Source: Trichobilharzia regenti
Taxonomy: Eukaryota > Platyhelminthes > Trematoda > Strigeidida > Schistosomatidae
Direction: 5' to 3'
DNA length: 64,000 bases
NCBI GenBank assembly: GCA_944472135.2
Contig: OX235265.1
Span: 40,955,459 to 41,019,458, forward strand
Below the pieces are notes generated by a model that was not told the DNA's origin, did not search any database, and was given only the letters and a program-made list of their open reading frames with translations. The stretch's first letter is position 1. Every line of letters starts with the position of its first letter. Below, piece after piece: positions 24,144 to 36,200 of this stretch. A program made the translations under genes and the position numbers.

Positions 24144-24325
24144 TCATTATGGATAAGATTTTATTTTGATAAATCACAGTGTTATACAGTAATATTAGCT
24201 GATAACGTTTCGAGCACAAACTATTGCTCATAATCATATCAAGTTACTCACACAACTTTTTTCAAAATAAATTCTTATCCATAATGGAGATATACTATAC
24301 CACAGTGCCCAAAATTTATACTTAT
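24144..24325 (-). repeat. Short TIR repeat with hammerhead-like core, copy 2
   Basis: The 24-bp inverted ends (24144-24167 and 24263-24286, CATTATGGATAAGA..) bound a ~143-bp block. It is the same as copy 1 at 22532 read on the other strand, including the GAGCA/TGCTC stem and CGAAACGTTATC. The leader containing GGGCACTGTGG lies on the right here (24296-24312). The GUC site is changed to GUU. Confidence 0.55.
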
Positions 24326-24940
24326 AAAGCAAAATTTTTCTGAACGTTTTGCTTTGTAAGCCACAGCTTCTTCAACGCGGGATTATTTTAAATAATTTAT
24401 AGTGATTCAATCTGACTCGGCGCTCAAATTATTCCGGGAAGTTCGTAACATCTACTGTCCGGAAACTTATAACTTTAGACCAGTAGATTTCCTTTTTGGC
24501 TCCAGAGTTCTATATTCATAAATATTCCTATAACTACTAGCCAAGTTGAACATTTCAGTCGAAATGATTGAGATTAAAGTTGGTCTTTTATTTATTACTT
24601 TTATGTGGCTCATCTCGATGTCCGCGTTGTATCGTATGTTTGAATATATAGTAGTGTTATTTTTCTACTATCGAATTCCTATCTAAGAGCAAGTGTACTG
24701 CTTACTAATCCTCTCTATCTTAGCAGCTTTTAGACGTTATCTTTAGTCAAAGAAAGTTAAAACCATACGCGCTTCTCCGTGTGGATTACTTATCTGTTTA
24801 TTTGCAACTTGGTACAATATTGGCACCAATAGATAGACCACACAATTTCTTCTTAGCATTGGCAAAGCATCTGTTTATTTATGAATTATTTACTGTATGT
24901 CTCACATTTCCATGTAATAATCTATTCATTGGTATTTTTC

Positions 24941-24948
24941 ACTCTTAG
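24941..24948 (+). promoter_or_regulatory. Candidate 3' splice acceptor upstream of the Ral ATG
   Basis: A pyrimidine-rich stretch ending in cttag at 24948 lies 41 bp before the Ral start codon. It could be the acceptor of a 5' UTR intron or of spliced-leader trans-splicing, which occurs in schistosomes. The sequence alone cannot decide between these. Confidence 0.3.
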
Positions 24949-24989
24949 GATAGTTTTTCTCCTAAGCATCCCTCTAATTATTTGAACCA

Positions 24990-27208
24990 ATGCAGCAGCA
25001 GCTACCCGTCTTAAGGATTGCCATAATTGGATCTGGTGGAGTTGGTAAGAGTGCTTTAACTCTCCAGTTTATGTATGATGAGGTGATTGCTTTATTTGCG
25101 TTTTGACATTCCAACTTATTTAGTTTGTTGAGGACTATGAACCTACGAAAGCCGATTCATACAGGAAAAAAGAACGTTTAGACGGTGAGGAAATACAATT
25201 CGATATTTTGGACACTGCAGGTAATGCACCTATTCCATTCAAAACGATGTACTGGTTGTATGTTTTCCAAAAGTTTTTACGTGTTTAATTTCAGTAACTT
25301 CGGGACTATTTTCTGTCTGCTTGGCTTCATTGTTGCTGGGCATTTTCTTAATGGTTTAGGGAGACTTAAAAATACGCATGCACGTGCACAGATTGAGATT
25401 TGGCTTTTTGTGTCCCACAACACGCTTACTTGTGCTATTCAATTTTATGAACTGATCTCAAATTTGGAAAGCATTTAACTCCCGTAAACACATAGTTCAA
25501 CGCTCGTGGACGGTATTTTCTTGAGGAAGCTATGTTCTTTTAAACAAAATATTCTAGACACTTATTAGTTTAGTTATACCTCTGTGTGTCTTGTCACTAA
25601 ATAAAAATGTTTTGTGTTTAAACCCATAGTAGTAAGGGATAGCTCCATCATGATAGAATATTCATTTTAGATAGATTCAAGGGTTGCGTTCACTGATATT
25701 ATCTACAGAAGCTGCCTTGGTAAAACTCGTGCTTAAGCTAAAGGTTGTGATATCTCAGTGTATCTGTCTAATCACTGTTTGTAAAGATGCGTATCTAAAG
25801 AAGACTAGATATTGTTGTATTATCTCCGAGGCATTATTAGTAAGCAGCTCAACCACTCAGTAACAAGTAAAAACATCCAGGTTACAGATACGTACTTACC
25901 CTTCGCTGTGTATTAAATGTTGAGTTTTTCCATTCATTTTACTTTAAAGTGGTCATTTTTTGTATTGCTGTAGCATGTGACAACTCATACTGACTTATAT
26001 TTCACTTAGCTTGTACACTTTTTCTACTATCTTTTACCTCGATGTTCAGTCGCTAGACTTTACAATTCTTCATCGTCTGTTTTTTTTCCGAGTATTGCCG
26101 CCCTTTTAACATGCTTGATTGTAACACATTCCTTATGTGATTTTAGCTGAAAACAACTAGTGATTTCTCTACAAGTTTATTGTCAGTATCCTTAACTCTG
26201 ACAATATATGTCTGTCTGTCTGTTTTCGACATAGAACTTTGCACAAATGTGCAGCAGCTCAAGTCGCCACATTCCGTGTAGCACGCGAAGCAAGAGAAGA
26301 AAGTACAAGAAAAGCATAATAGAGACAGTGAGCAGAGGTGTGAGACAAAGGAGGAGTAATAACGAAGAACAAAACAGTTTCATTGGAGATCATAAATCAC
26401 AAGGAGTGGATGCATCTGCGCCACTGAGAACGATTTTAAGCCATGTCACCAATTGTTTCCAACCATAGATTTTTACTGTCCCGAGGACCCCAGCCTGGAA
26501 GTCTACACCTTCCTACGTGGCTTAGACCAACTGTTGTGGATTTCATTGACTGGTGCCAAGTTTTTGTTTGACCGCCGCTAGCTTTTTTCCAGCCTGACCC
26601 TATATCCGCTAACATTGCTCGCCGAGGGTGGCGATGGCTTGGCATACGTAACACACATGTCCTAACCATCTCAGTCGATGTAACTTTACAGCTTCGTCGA
26701 TTGATTTCCCCTGTTTACCTAGAACTCGACGCCTAACCTCAATGTTGCTCACCTTATTATGCCACTTTACACGGGAAATAGAGCGCAGACACCTATGATC
26801 AAAGACAGCTAGTCTTTTCATGTCTTTCACTCTCAGTGGCCAGGTCTCACAACCATAAAGGAGGACGGAGCGGACTGATGGGCAGTATACCCGCCCTTTG
26901 GTCGATAGTCGAACATCTCGTCTACGCCAGAGTCGGCATAAACTGGCAAATGCGAAACTAGCCCCCTGTATTCGTGCTGAGATTTCGTCAGAGACCACCC
27001 CGTTGGGGCTGATGGTACTTCCCAAATAAGTGAAGCGGTCAATGTGCTCTACCACTTCACTTCCTATTTTTAAACAAGGCGTCGATGTAGTCCAGTCCTG
27101 TAACATCATCTTGCATTTGGCGGGAGCGAGTCGCATGCCAAACAATATATGTACCGTCATTGCGAATCAGCTTCTTACTTTAAAACTAGTCCAGCATGCA
27201 CACACACA

Positions 27209-27255
<47 letters not shown>

Positions 27256-30200
27256 CCACAAAAAACTACAGGTTGTTTGTTTTTGAGAATTCATTCAGTA
27301 CCTACTGTCGTTATTAACATCTCGAAAATGTGTTGAATTTCTTCCGTAATTGGCGTTTGATGTCACAAATTGTGTACTCTAACTGCTTTAATTCTTTGTA
27401 TTAAAAAACTAGTTGAGCTTTGTGTCCGGTGTATAGCCTTCTCCCTAAAGATTGTTTAAAAAATTTCATAGGCATATATATATATATATATATATGCAAG
27501 TGATTAGCATCAAAGATAGGACTTCAGGTGAACATAGAGAAAACAGGAGTGATGAAGATTCCTGGCCAACAGCAACAACAACAACAGACAATAATCAGCA
27601 TAAATGGGAGAAATCCTTTACCTACCGACCTGGGAAACATCGTTTCAACTGCAGACGGACAGAACTAATTAGGATATTAAAGCAAGGATCGGGAAAGCAA
27701 GACAAGCTTTCATTACTCCCAAGTCTGTGTGGAGGTCAACAGCACTCAGCATCAATAATAAGATCCGGATTTTCAACTCCAATGTGAAGTCAGTGCTGCT
27801 ATACGGATCAGAGACTTAGCGCTTCATAAAGAGCACCTCAAAAAAGCCACAGACCTTCATTAACAGCTGTCTTCGCTCAGTACTACTCAAGATCAGATGG
27901 CCAGAAAAGATTAGCAAGATAAGATAAGATAATAGTAGCTTTATTCCAAAACAGTACTTGTGATACAGAATGGAATTCTCACCATTTTACTACAATATTG
28001 CATCCAGTTAGTACATTAACAATAAATAAAGTTCTACATAGATTAAGGTTATCTCAGTTAGTTTTGACAACAACATTTTAGCATGTCGGTAGCAAAGCCA
28101 AAATTAAACAGTGTTAGGTGTTGGAAAAGTAGGTTATAGCATATTTACTGGCATTAGCATAAGAAAGAAACAAAGCAGCATATAAAAGAGAGAAAAGCAA
28201 AAGAAAGAGAACGTTGTACCTGTAAAGATACGAATTGGAAAGACGAGATCCAGTTTTTCTACTGAATCTCTGGGAGCGAACCAACCAGGAACCGATTGTG
28301 CGACAAATAGGCAGGAAGAAATGGAGATGGATTGGCCATACTCTGTGGAAACCATCAAGTGACATCACTAGACAAGCCATTGCTCGAGTGGAACCCGAAT
28401 GGGAAGCAGCGAGTTGGTCGTCAGTGCAAAGGTGACTTAGAGGACGTCATGTGAAGAGGAGATGAAAGCGTGTAGGCTGACTTGGAGCGGGGTGAAAACG
28501 TTGGCAGAGAACCGAACGCAATGGAGACGTGCAGCTGAAGCCCTATGTTCCTCTAGGAATTAAAGGAAATTATATATATATTATAACTGGTAATAGCAGA
28601 AGTTCTGCATACAGTTGTAGTGGCAATATTCATCTGTTATTGACTGCAACTATCCTAATCACTTACTTCTTATTAAGGGATTTTAAGTCTCAGAAAAGTA
28701 TTCACATTTCTTTTATGTAAAATCTAATAATTCTCCTGCTTATTGTCATCATTGTCTTATTTGCCTTTTGCTCAATGAATTTTGCAATCTATGGTTCTTT
28801 TTCTCCGAAAAAAAACTATGAACAGGTCAGGAAGATTATAACGGTATCCGAGATTACTATTTTCGAAGTAGTGAGGGTTTTCTTCTGGTGTATGCTATTG
28901 ATGACGAAGAATCTTTACGTGCTCTACCGATGTTTCAGTAAGTGTATGAATTAAGAAGAATTCTCGAGTTTATTAATTGCTTGCTTAAATCATGTTTTTA
29001 ACTTTCTTCAGTTACTCACAGTTACTAAGTAAACCTTTCATGTTGTATAAACAAATGTAATTTTATTTCTACCAGCAATAATCCTGTTATATCCAATAAA
29101 CAGATAGACGAACAAAACATTCTAGAACTTTGCAATTAATAGTTTTCTCTGATCTGGTTGGTTTAGTTGCGGAGCTTTCGTCGTCCTTCTGGACAACATC
29201 GTCAGCGCAATATTTAGCATAAAGTGAAATGATTTAAATTTCTTCATGAGTGATATAACTGCGTCTCTCGGACGACGATAGCTCCGCAACTAAACCAACC
29301 AGCTCAGAGAACATTATTAATTGCAAATCATCCACCTGAGCTACAAATCTTCTCTATTATTTCAACTCTAGAACTTTGCACAGGATTACGTCTGTTAACC
29401 TGTCATACTTTCAGACACGGTACCAGGAAGAATTGAACAAAAGCAAAAGATGAATGAAGTGCTACTCAACGGTCCTTAAGACTTCATATAACTGGTATTG
29501 ACTTACATTTATTGCATTGGGATTGGCGATACTAGTTGTCTTTGCAAACCTCGCATGTTTTATGGAATTCGAATTAATGAGTCCGATTCAAAATGAACTA
29601 TCTAGAAGAACTAATGAGCTAAAACTACGGCTATAGAAAAAAATTAGTGTGGAAAAAGGTGATAATCAAGTTACAGCTGGTTAGAATGCCTAACTTTCTG
29701 AAAGCTGTAAGGGTGTATTATTTATCAGGCTATATTCTAAAGAATACCCAACCACTGTATCTTAACACCATAGTCTAGCCAAGCCTAATCTTACCGATCT
29801 TCACTTGGGTAACACATTCAAGTCAGTTCCATTGGTGAAGACTTCCAGTCACTTTGGTCAAATTATCTTCCTTACCTAACGCTACGTCTAATTTCAACGT
29901 TACTCAATATATTATTCTATTACTCTTAGGTGAAAATAACCTGTGACCACTTTTTTTTATTATTCTACCTTCGGAATTTGTTTCACACTTCTTACATAGT
30001 GAGGGACTTTCAGCCAATGGGTCTTGGGTTCAAATCCTACTCCAGATGCATAGTACTATCGGCCCCACACTATTTTTGTGACTAATAGTCTCTGGTACAG
30101 TGAAAATTTGTCCCAGATAATCGAGTTCTAACTAACCTATGTAGCTGTATGAGCATCACTAGGGAGCGTCGATTAGCACAGTATTTTTGTTGATATTTGT

Positions 30201-33200
30201 TTCACAGACAGACAAAAATCACTTAGTGTGTGACCTAAATGAAAATTAAAAAAAACTGACTTTTTTGTCGTAGAAACTAAGGTGATCTGCAATTAAGACG
30301 TCCTCTAGGACCATCTATTTTACTTTCATGCTGTTCTGGGACATCATTATTCCGTCGTTAGGAATACTGAAGTGTGAAACGAAGTTCTACTGAGTACCGT
30401 TTTGCTACATTTGCTTTCATTTTCACATTGTAACACTTTTCACATAAGAATTCATAACTATTAAATAAGTTGCTTGTAGTATCAGCCTACATATGATGTT
30501 GATGTAATGTTTCTTTAATCATACAATTCGTGTCGGTTTTTTCAAAGACTAACCTTGAAAATATCAACCGGAATGAGTAGTAGTGCTGACACTTGCAAAT
30601 TTGTCAGTTTGTCTATACAGCTGGTCATTAAAGCTCGGCTGAGTACACCTTTACACAACAAAGCATTACTAATTTTTTTGTAGATCAAGCTACTGACAAT
30701 TTTCGTCTCTACTCTCGTTCATTAGTATTTTCGTTTATAATGAATGATCGTTAACTAATCTATTTCTTGAAAGAATGACTTTCAGATTATACGCTCTCAA
30801 CCTTTCTTTGGTAGGTTCTAATACTGTGACAACCAACGAACCAATGTGTAATAAAGAATGCGTTCTCGAAGGAAATTTCGCTTTATGAATTTTCGTCCTA
30901 TCGGTTAACGTGGACGTCTTGGTATATGGTCATTATAAACTCAACTATCTGTCAAACCGTTTTTGATAGTTTCTTAGGGTATTCACTCGCTTTGTTTTCA
31001 GTTAATAGCGTTTCACATCTTAGAAATTTATCAACTTTAAGCTCTAGAAATTCAGTTACATTCTGTGCGCATATCTTTTCGCATTCACCGTAACAAAACC
31101 AGACTCTTTATCAGCCCTAATTCAGTCAATTTTAACGCTAAGATGTAGACATTTAAGCGCATTCCTTTCAGGCATGGTATCTGTCTATTTGTTTTTTTTC
31201 AAACGGGCATACGTATGTCGATGTCGAAAAGCTTAGATTTAAACTAACCTCTTAATTTCAGTCGAAACGATTTAATTCATCAACTGACCGCATGTAAATG
31301 AGATTTCTGATAATTCCAGTAAATCTTCGGCTGTTCGCAGCTAAATTAGCCATAAAAAATGTTTAGTACTGAAAAATTGTCTGTTTCATCTTACAATAAT
31401 ATGTGCGATTAATTGGTTGAAAGTTCCTGCTAATCTTGCAAAGACACCTTGTAGTATTTTAGGAGTGAAAAGTTTCAGTCACTAATCACTGAAGGGACTG
31501 GGCATAATTTTGATAACCAATATTTTATCACACTCGAGGATCATATTATATCTGTATACTCAAGTTCCTATAGAATTTCTACGGGTAAAAGATATACACT
31601 ATCAAACACACCTTCAGATTGTTGACAAATTGCTTGCAATAGGAAAGCTGCAAAAAAAATTAACAGCCGTGTGTAACTTTTGCGTTTGTTTATAAGAATA
31701 GTACTGTATCCACACTTTACCCTCTGAGGCTTTCTTCACCAACAGTTGATTTCAAGGCCTTCGTAAAATAAATACTCCATGTAGAGTAGTTTTCTAAGGC
31801 TGCACAACCGAAGTTGTAATAACGCGATTAGTAATAATACCGTATAGTCTGTTCTGTAGTCATCTTCCCTTTGAAACTTTACTGGTGGGCATATCCGGCA
31901 TTGCCTCTCCAATCCAGATACAAATCGTTGGAATTCTAATGAAAAGTATACTGTTTAAAGTGTTTAACAAAAGTAGACCAATATTTATAATTGTGAAACA
32001 GTCATTAATATTTATTTTGTGACCAGACATTAATAAGTGTTTTGCAATGGATGATGCTGGATTTCTATTAAGATTAATCGCGTTAGGATTTTCGATATGA
32101 TTTACTAGCCATTTTGGAATATGTTCTTTTCGACGACATTGGAACATTCTGTTAGTTCTACCTATATAGGTGTCACCGCAGCTGCAGGTGAACTTGTAGA
32201 TACAGTTTGAAGTAGAGTCCACAGAATTTCGTCCTTTAATCGTAGGAACAGGGATCGAAAATGTTCGGCAAGTGAGAAAAAGAGATGCGGCGTAGAATGT
32301 GCGTTTGATGGCTGATCGAAGTCTTTGAGTTGTCAACTGCATAATCTGGTCGCCCTTGAATGGTAGATTAATAAAGATGGCTTTCTTTGGTACAGAAGCT
32401 GTCTTTTCGAGATGTGGTTTTTCTTTGCTGTGACAAGTGATAAAGCTCTCCGGATAACCATTAGCTAATAAAACTGAATGTACATGTCGAAGCTCATCCA
32501 TCAGTGTGTCACTCGTGCATATTTTTCGGGCCCTTGAGAACAAACATTTCACTAGGGAACGTTTATACTGGATAGGAACAAAACTGGTAAAATGAAGATA
32601 TTGTCCAGTCCATGTTTGTTTACGAAAAATAGAGCGCTGAATCGTTCCATCATTTCTCCTAGTCATAGTAATATCCAGGAAACCAAGTTTGTTATTCGAT
32701 TCTAGTTCGGAAGTCACTCGAATATTTGGATGAATATGATTAAATAGAGTAATGAAGTTTTCAATAGATTCACTATTATTACCAATAATAAGAGTATCAT
32801 CTACATAACGTTTATACAGCATAAATCCTCCAAGCATACCTTGCATTTGTTTCTCTAATTTCGACATAAATATATCTGCTAACAGGGGCCCCAGAGGGCT
32901 CCCCATCGCAACACCATCGATTTGTTTATATGCCTTTTCTTGGAATGTGAATCTAATATTTTCTGTACACATTAAGATTATGTCTTTGATGTAAGTGACG
33001 GGAATGGGTAAGTTTATGCCATTGCTTGTGATGTAATCGCAAATAAAATCAACAGTTTCATGAAGGGGAACATTGGTGAATAAAGATTCTATGTCAATTG
33101 AACACATAACCTTTTCCTTAATGTTCAAGGTGTCCAGCATTTCTGTAAGATCAAATGAACTTTTTACAGAATGATTTGATAATGAGTCTCTTACAGGCGT

Positions 33201-36200
33201 AAGGACCTCTGTAATCCATTTGGCGATTTTATGATAAGGAGAATTTGACATGTCTAAGATGGGTCTCAGTGGGTTCCCAGTTTTGTGGATCTTCGGAAGA
33301 CCATAAAGCTGAGGAGTATGTGACCCAATTGGTTTAAGTTGTTTATAAAGTTTTTCATTTATAAAACCATGCATCAGTAAAATCTGAAGCTGTCGATTGA
33401 TCTGCTTTTCCACAAGCAGCACGTTATCAGTAGCATTGTCCAGCAGAAATTTGGACTGATCTTTGAGGATATCGTTCATTTTATTTTGATAATCCGATTT
33501 GTTCATAATGACAACGCCTTCTCCCTTATCAGGTTTAAGGATCACAAGATTATCTTTTTCGATTAATTCCTTAAGTGCGGCGTGGTGTTCTTTTGATAAA
33601 CCATTTTTCTGGTGTATTCTAGCATTTAGAAATTGATGAGAAATGTCCACCAGTTTAACTTTAAACCAGTCCAGATTATCTTTATTAGAGGGAGTTAAAT
33701 CAGAGATTTGGTCATACAGGTTTTCATACTGTGACTGGACTTCCATTTTGTTAATTTTCATGGGAATAGTTTTGTACTTCATTCCATAAGATAATGCTTC
33801 CAACTGTAGTTGGGATAGAGTGCATGTAGATAAATTAATTATATGTTTGTGGATATCTTGAGGAAATTCCAAAGTATGATTTGAGTCTTTCAAAGATTTT
33901 GTTAATTTTTCTTCGGTAGAACTTATGGTCTTTTTTACCATATCATTGCAAAATACTGTGAATTTAATTCGACATACTAAAGATAAATTATCCAAAACGG
34001 GATTTAGTCTTTGGTGTGTTTCAATAAATTTCGAAAGTTTGTCATTAATTTCATCAATTTCTAATTCAGCAAGATGCTGAAGGTTGGAGAGTGAAGATTT
34101 TGACTTATTCCGACGTAGTGATTTGTAAAATGATATAGGATAATGTTTATTTTCTATGCAGTTGCGATAAAACCTTAATCGTTCACGCTGAATTACAATT
34201 TTACATCTCAGATTTAGAAGACGGTTCAGAAGTCTTATAGTATCTTTCGGGAGCCTTCGTTTGAGAAAATTAAAACAAATAGTCCCTTTGATAAATTTGA
34301 ACAATTTGTCTTCTTAATGCCTTGTTCAAATTTATCAAAGGGACTATTTGTTTTAATTTTCTCAAACGAAGGCTCCCGAAAGATACTATAAGACTTCTGA
34401 ACCGTCTTCTAAATCTGAGATGTAAAATTGTAATTCAGCGTGAACGATTAAGGTTTTATCGCAACTGCATAGAAAATAAACATTATCCTATATCATTTTA
34501 CAAATCACTACGTCGGAATAAGTCAAAATCTTCACTCTCCAACCTTCAGCATCTTGCTGAATTAGAAATTGATGAAATTAATGACAAACTTTCGAAATTT
34601 ATTGAAACACACCAAAGACTAAATCCCGTTTTGGATAATTTATCTTTAGTATGTCGAATTAAATTCACAGTATTTTGCAATGATATGGTAAAAAAGACCA
34701 TAAGTTCTACCGAAGAAAAATTAACAAAATCTTTGAAAGACTCAAATCATACTTTGGAATTTCCTCAAGATATCCACAAACATATAATTAATTTATCTAC
34801 ATGCACTCTATCCCAACTACAGTTGGAAGCATTATCTTATGGAATGAAGTACAAAACTATTCCCATGAAAATTAACAAAATGGAAGTCCAGTCACAGTAT
34901 GAAAACCTGTATGACCAAATCTCTGATTTAACTCCCTCTAATAAAGATAATCTGGACTGGTTTAAAGTTAAACTGGTGGACATTTCTCATCAATTTCTAA
35001 ATGCTAGAATACACCAGAAAAATGGTTTATCAAAAGAACACCACGCCGCACTTAAGGAATTAATCGAAAAAGATAATCTTGTGATCCTTAAACCTGATAA
35101 GGGAGAAGGCGTTGTCATTATGAACAAATCGGATTATCAAAATAAAATGAACGATATCCTCAAAGATCAGTCCAAATTTCTGCTGGACAATGCTACTGAT
35201 AACGTGCTGCTTGTGGAAAAGCAGATCAATCGACAGCTTCAGATTTTACTGATGCATGGTTTTATAAATGAAAAACTTTATAAACAACTTAAACCAATTG
35301 GGTCACATACTCCTCAGCTTTATGGTCTTCCGAAGATCCACAAAACTGGGAACCCACTGAGACCCATCTTAGACATGTCAAATTCTCCTTATCATAAAAT
35401 CGCCAAATGGATTACAGAGGTCCTTACGCCTGTAAGAGACTCATTATCAAATCATTCTGTAAAAAGTTCATTTGATCTTACAGAAATGCTGGACACCTTG
35501 AACATTAAGGAAAAGGTTATGTGTTCAATTGACATAGAATCTTTATTCACCAATGTTCCCCTTCATGAAACTGTTGATTTTATTTGCGATTACATCACAA
35601 GCAATGGCATAAACTTACCCATTCCCGTCACTTACATCAAAGACATAATCTTAATGTGTACAGAAAATATTAGATTCACATTCCAAGAAAAGGCATATAA
35701 ACAAATCGATGGTGTTGCGATGGGGAGCCCTCTGGGGCCCCTGTTAGCAGATATATTTATGTCGAAATTAGAGAAACAAATGCAAGGTATGCTTGGAGGA
35801 TTTATGCTGTATAAACGTTATGTAGATGATACTCTTATTATTGGTAATAATAGTGAATCTATTGAAAACTTCATTACTCTATTTAATCATATTCATCCAA
35901 ATATTCGAGTGACTTCCGAACTAGAATCGAATAACAAACTTGGTTTCCTGGATATTACTATGACTAGGAGAAATGATGGAACGATTCAGCGCTCTATTTT
36001 TCGTAAACAAACATGGACTGGACAATATCTTCATTTTACCAGTTTTGTTCCTATCCAGTATAAACGTTCCCTAGTGAAATGTTTGTTCTCAAGGGCCCGA
36101 AAAATATGCACGAGTGACACACTGATGGATGAGCTTCGACATGTACATTCAGTTTTATTAGCTAATGGTTATCCGGAGAGCTTTATCACTTGTCACAGCA

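Noticed and set aside
25185..25478. 97-aa frame running out of Ral exon 2
   Set aside because: It is read-through of the intron 2 donor; the Ral motif resumes only at exon 3.
34305..34321. Palindrome centre as a simple sequencing adapter or read-through artefact
   Set aside because: Not excluded, but the outer ends of the arms differ and one base differs between arms, which a plain read-through palindrome would not give; kept as a caution.
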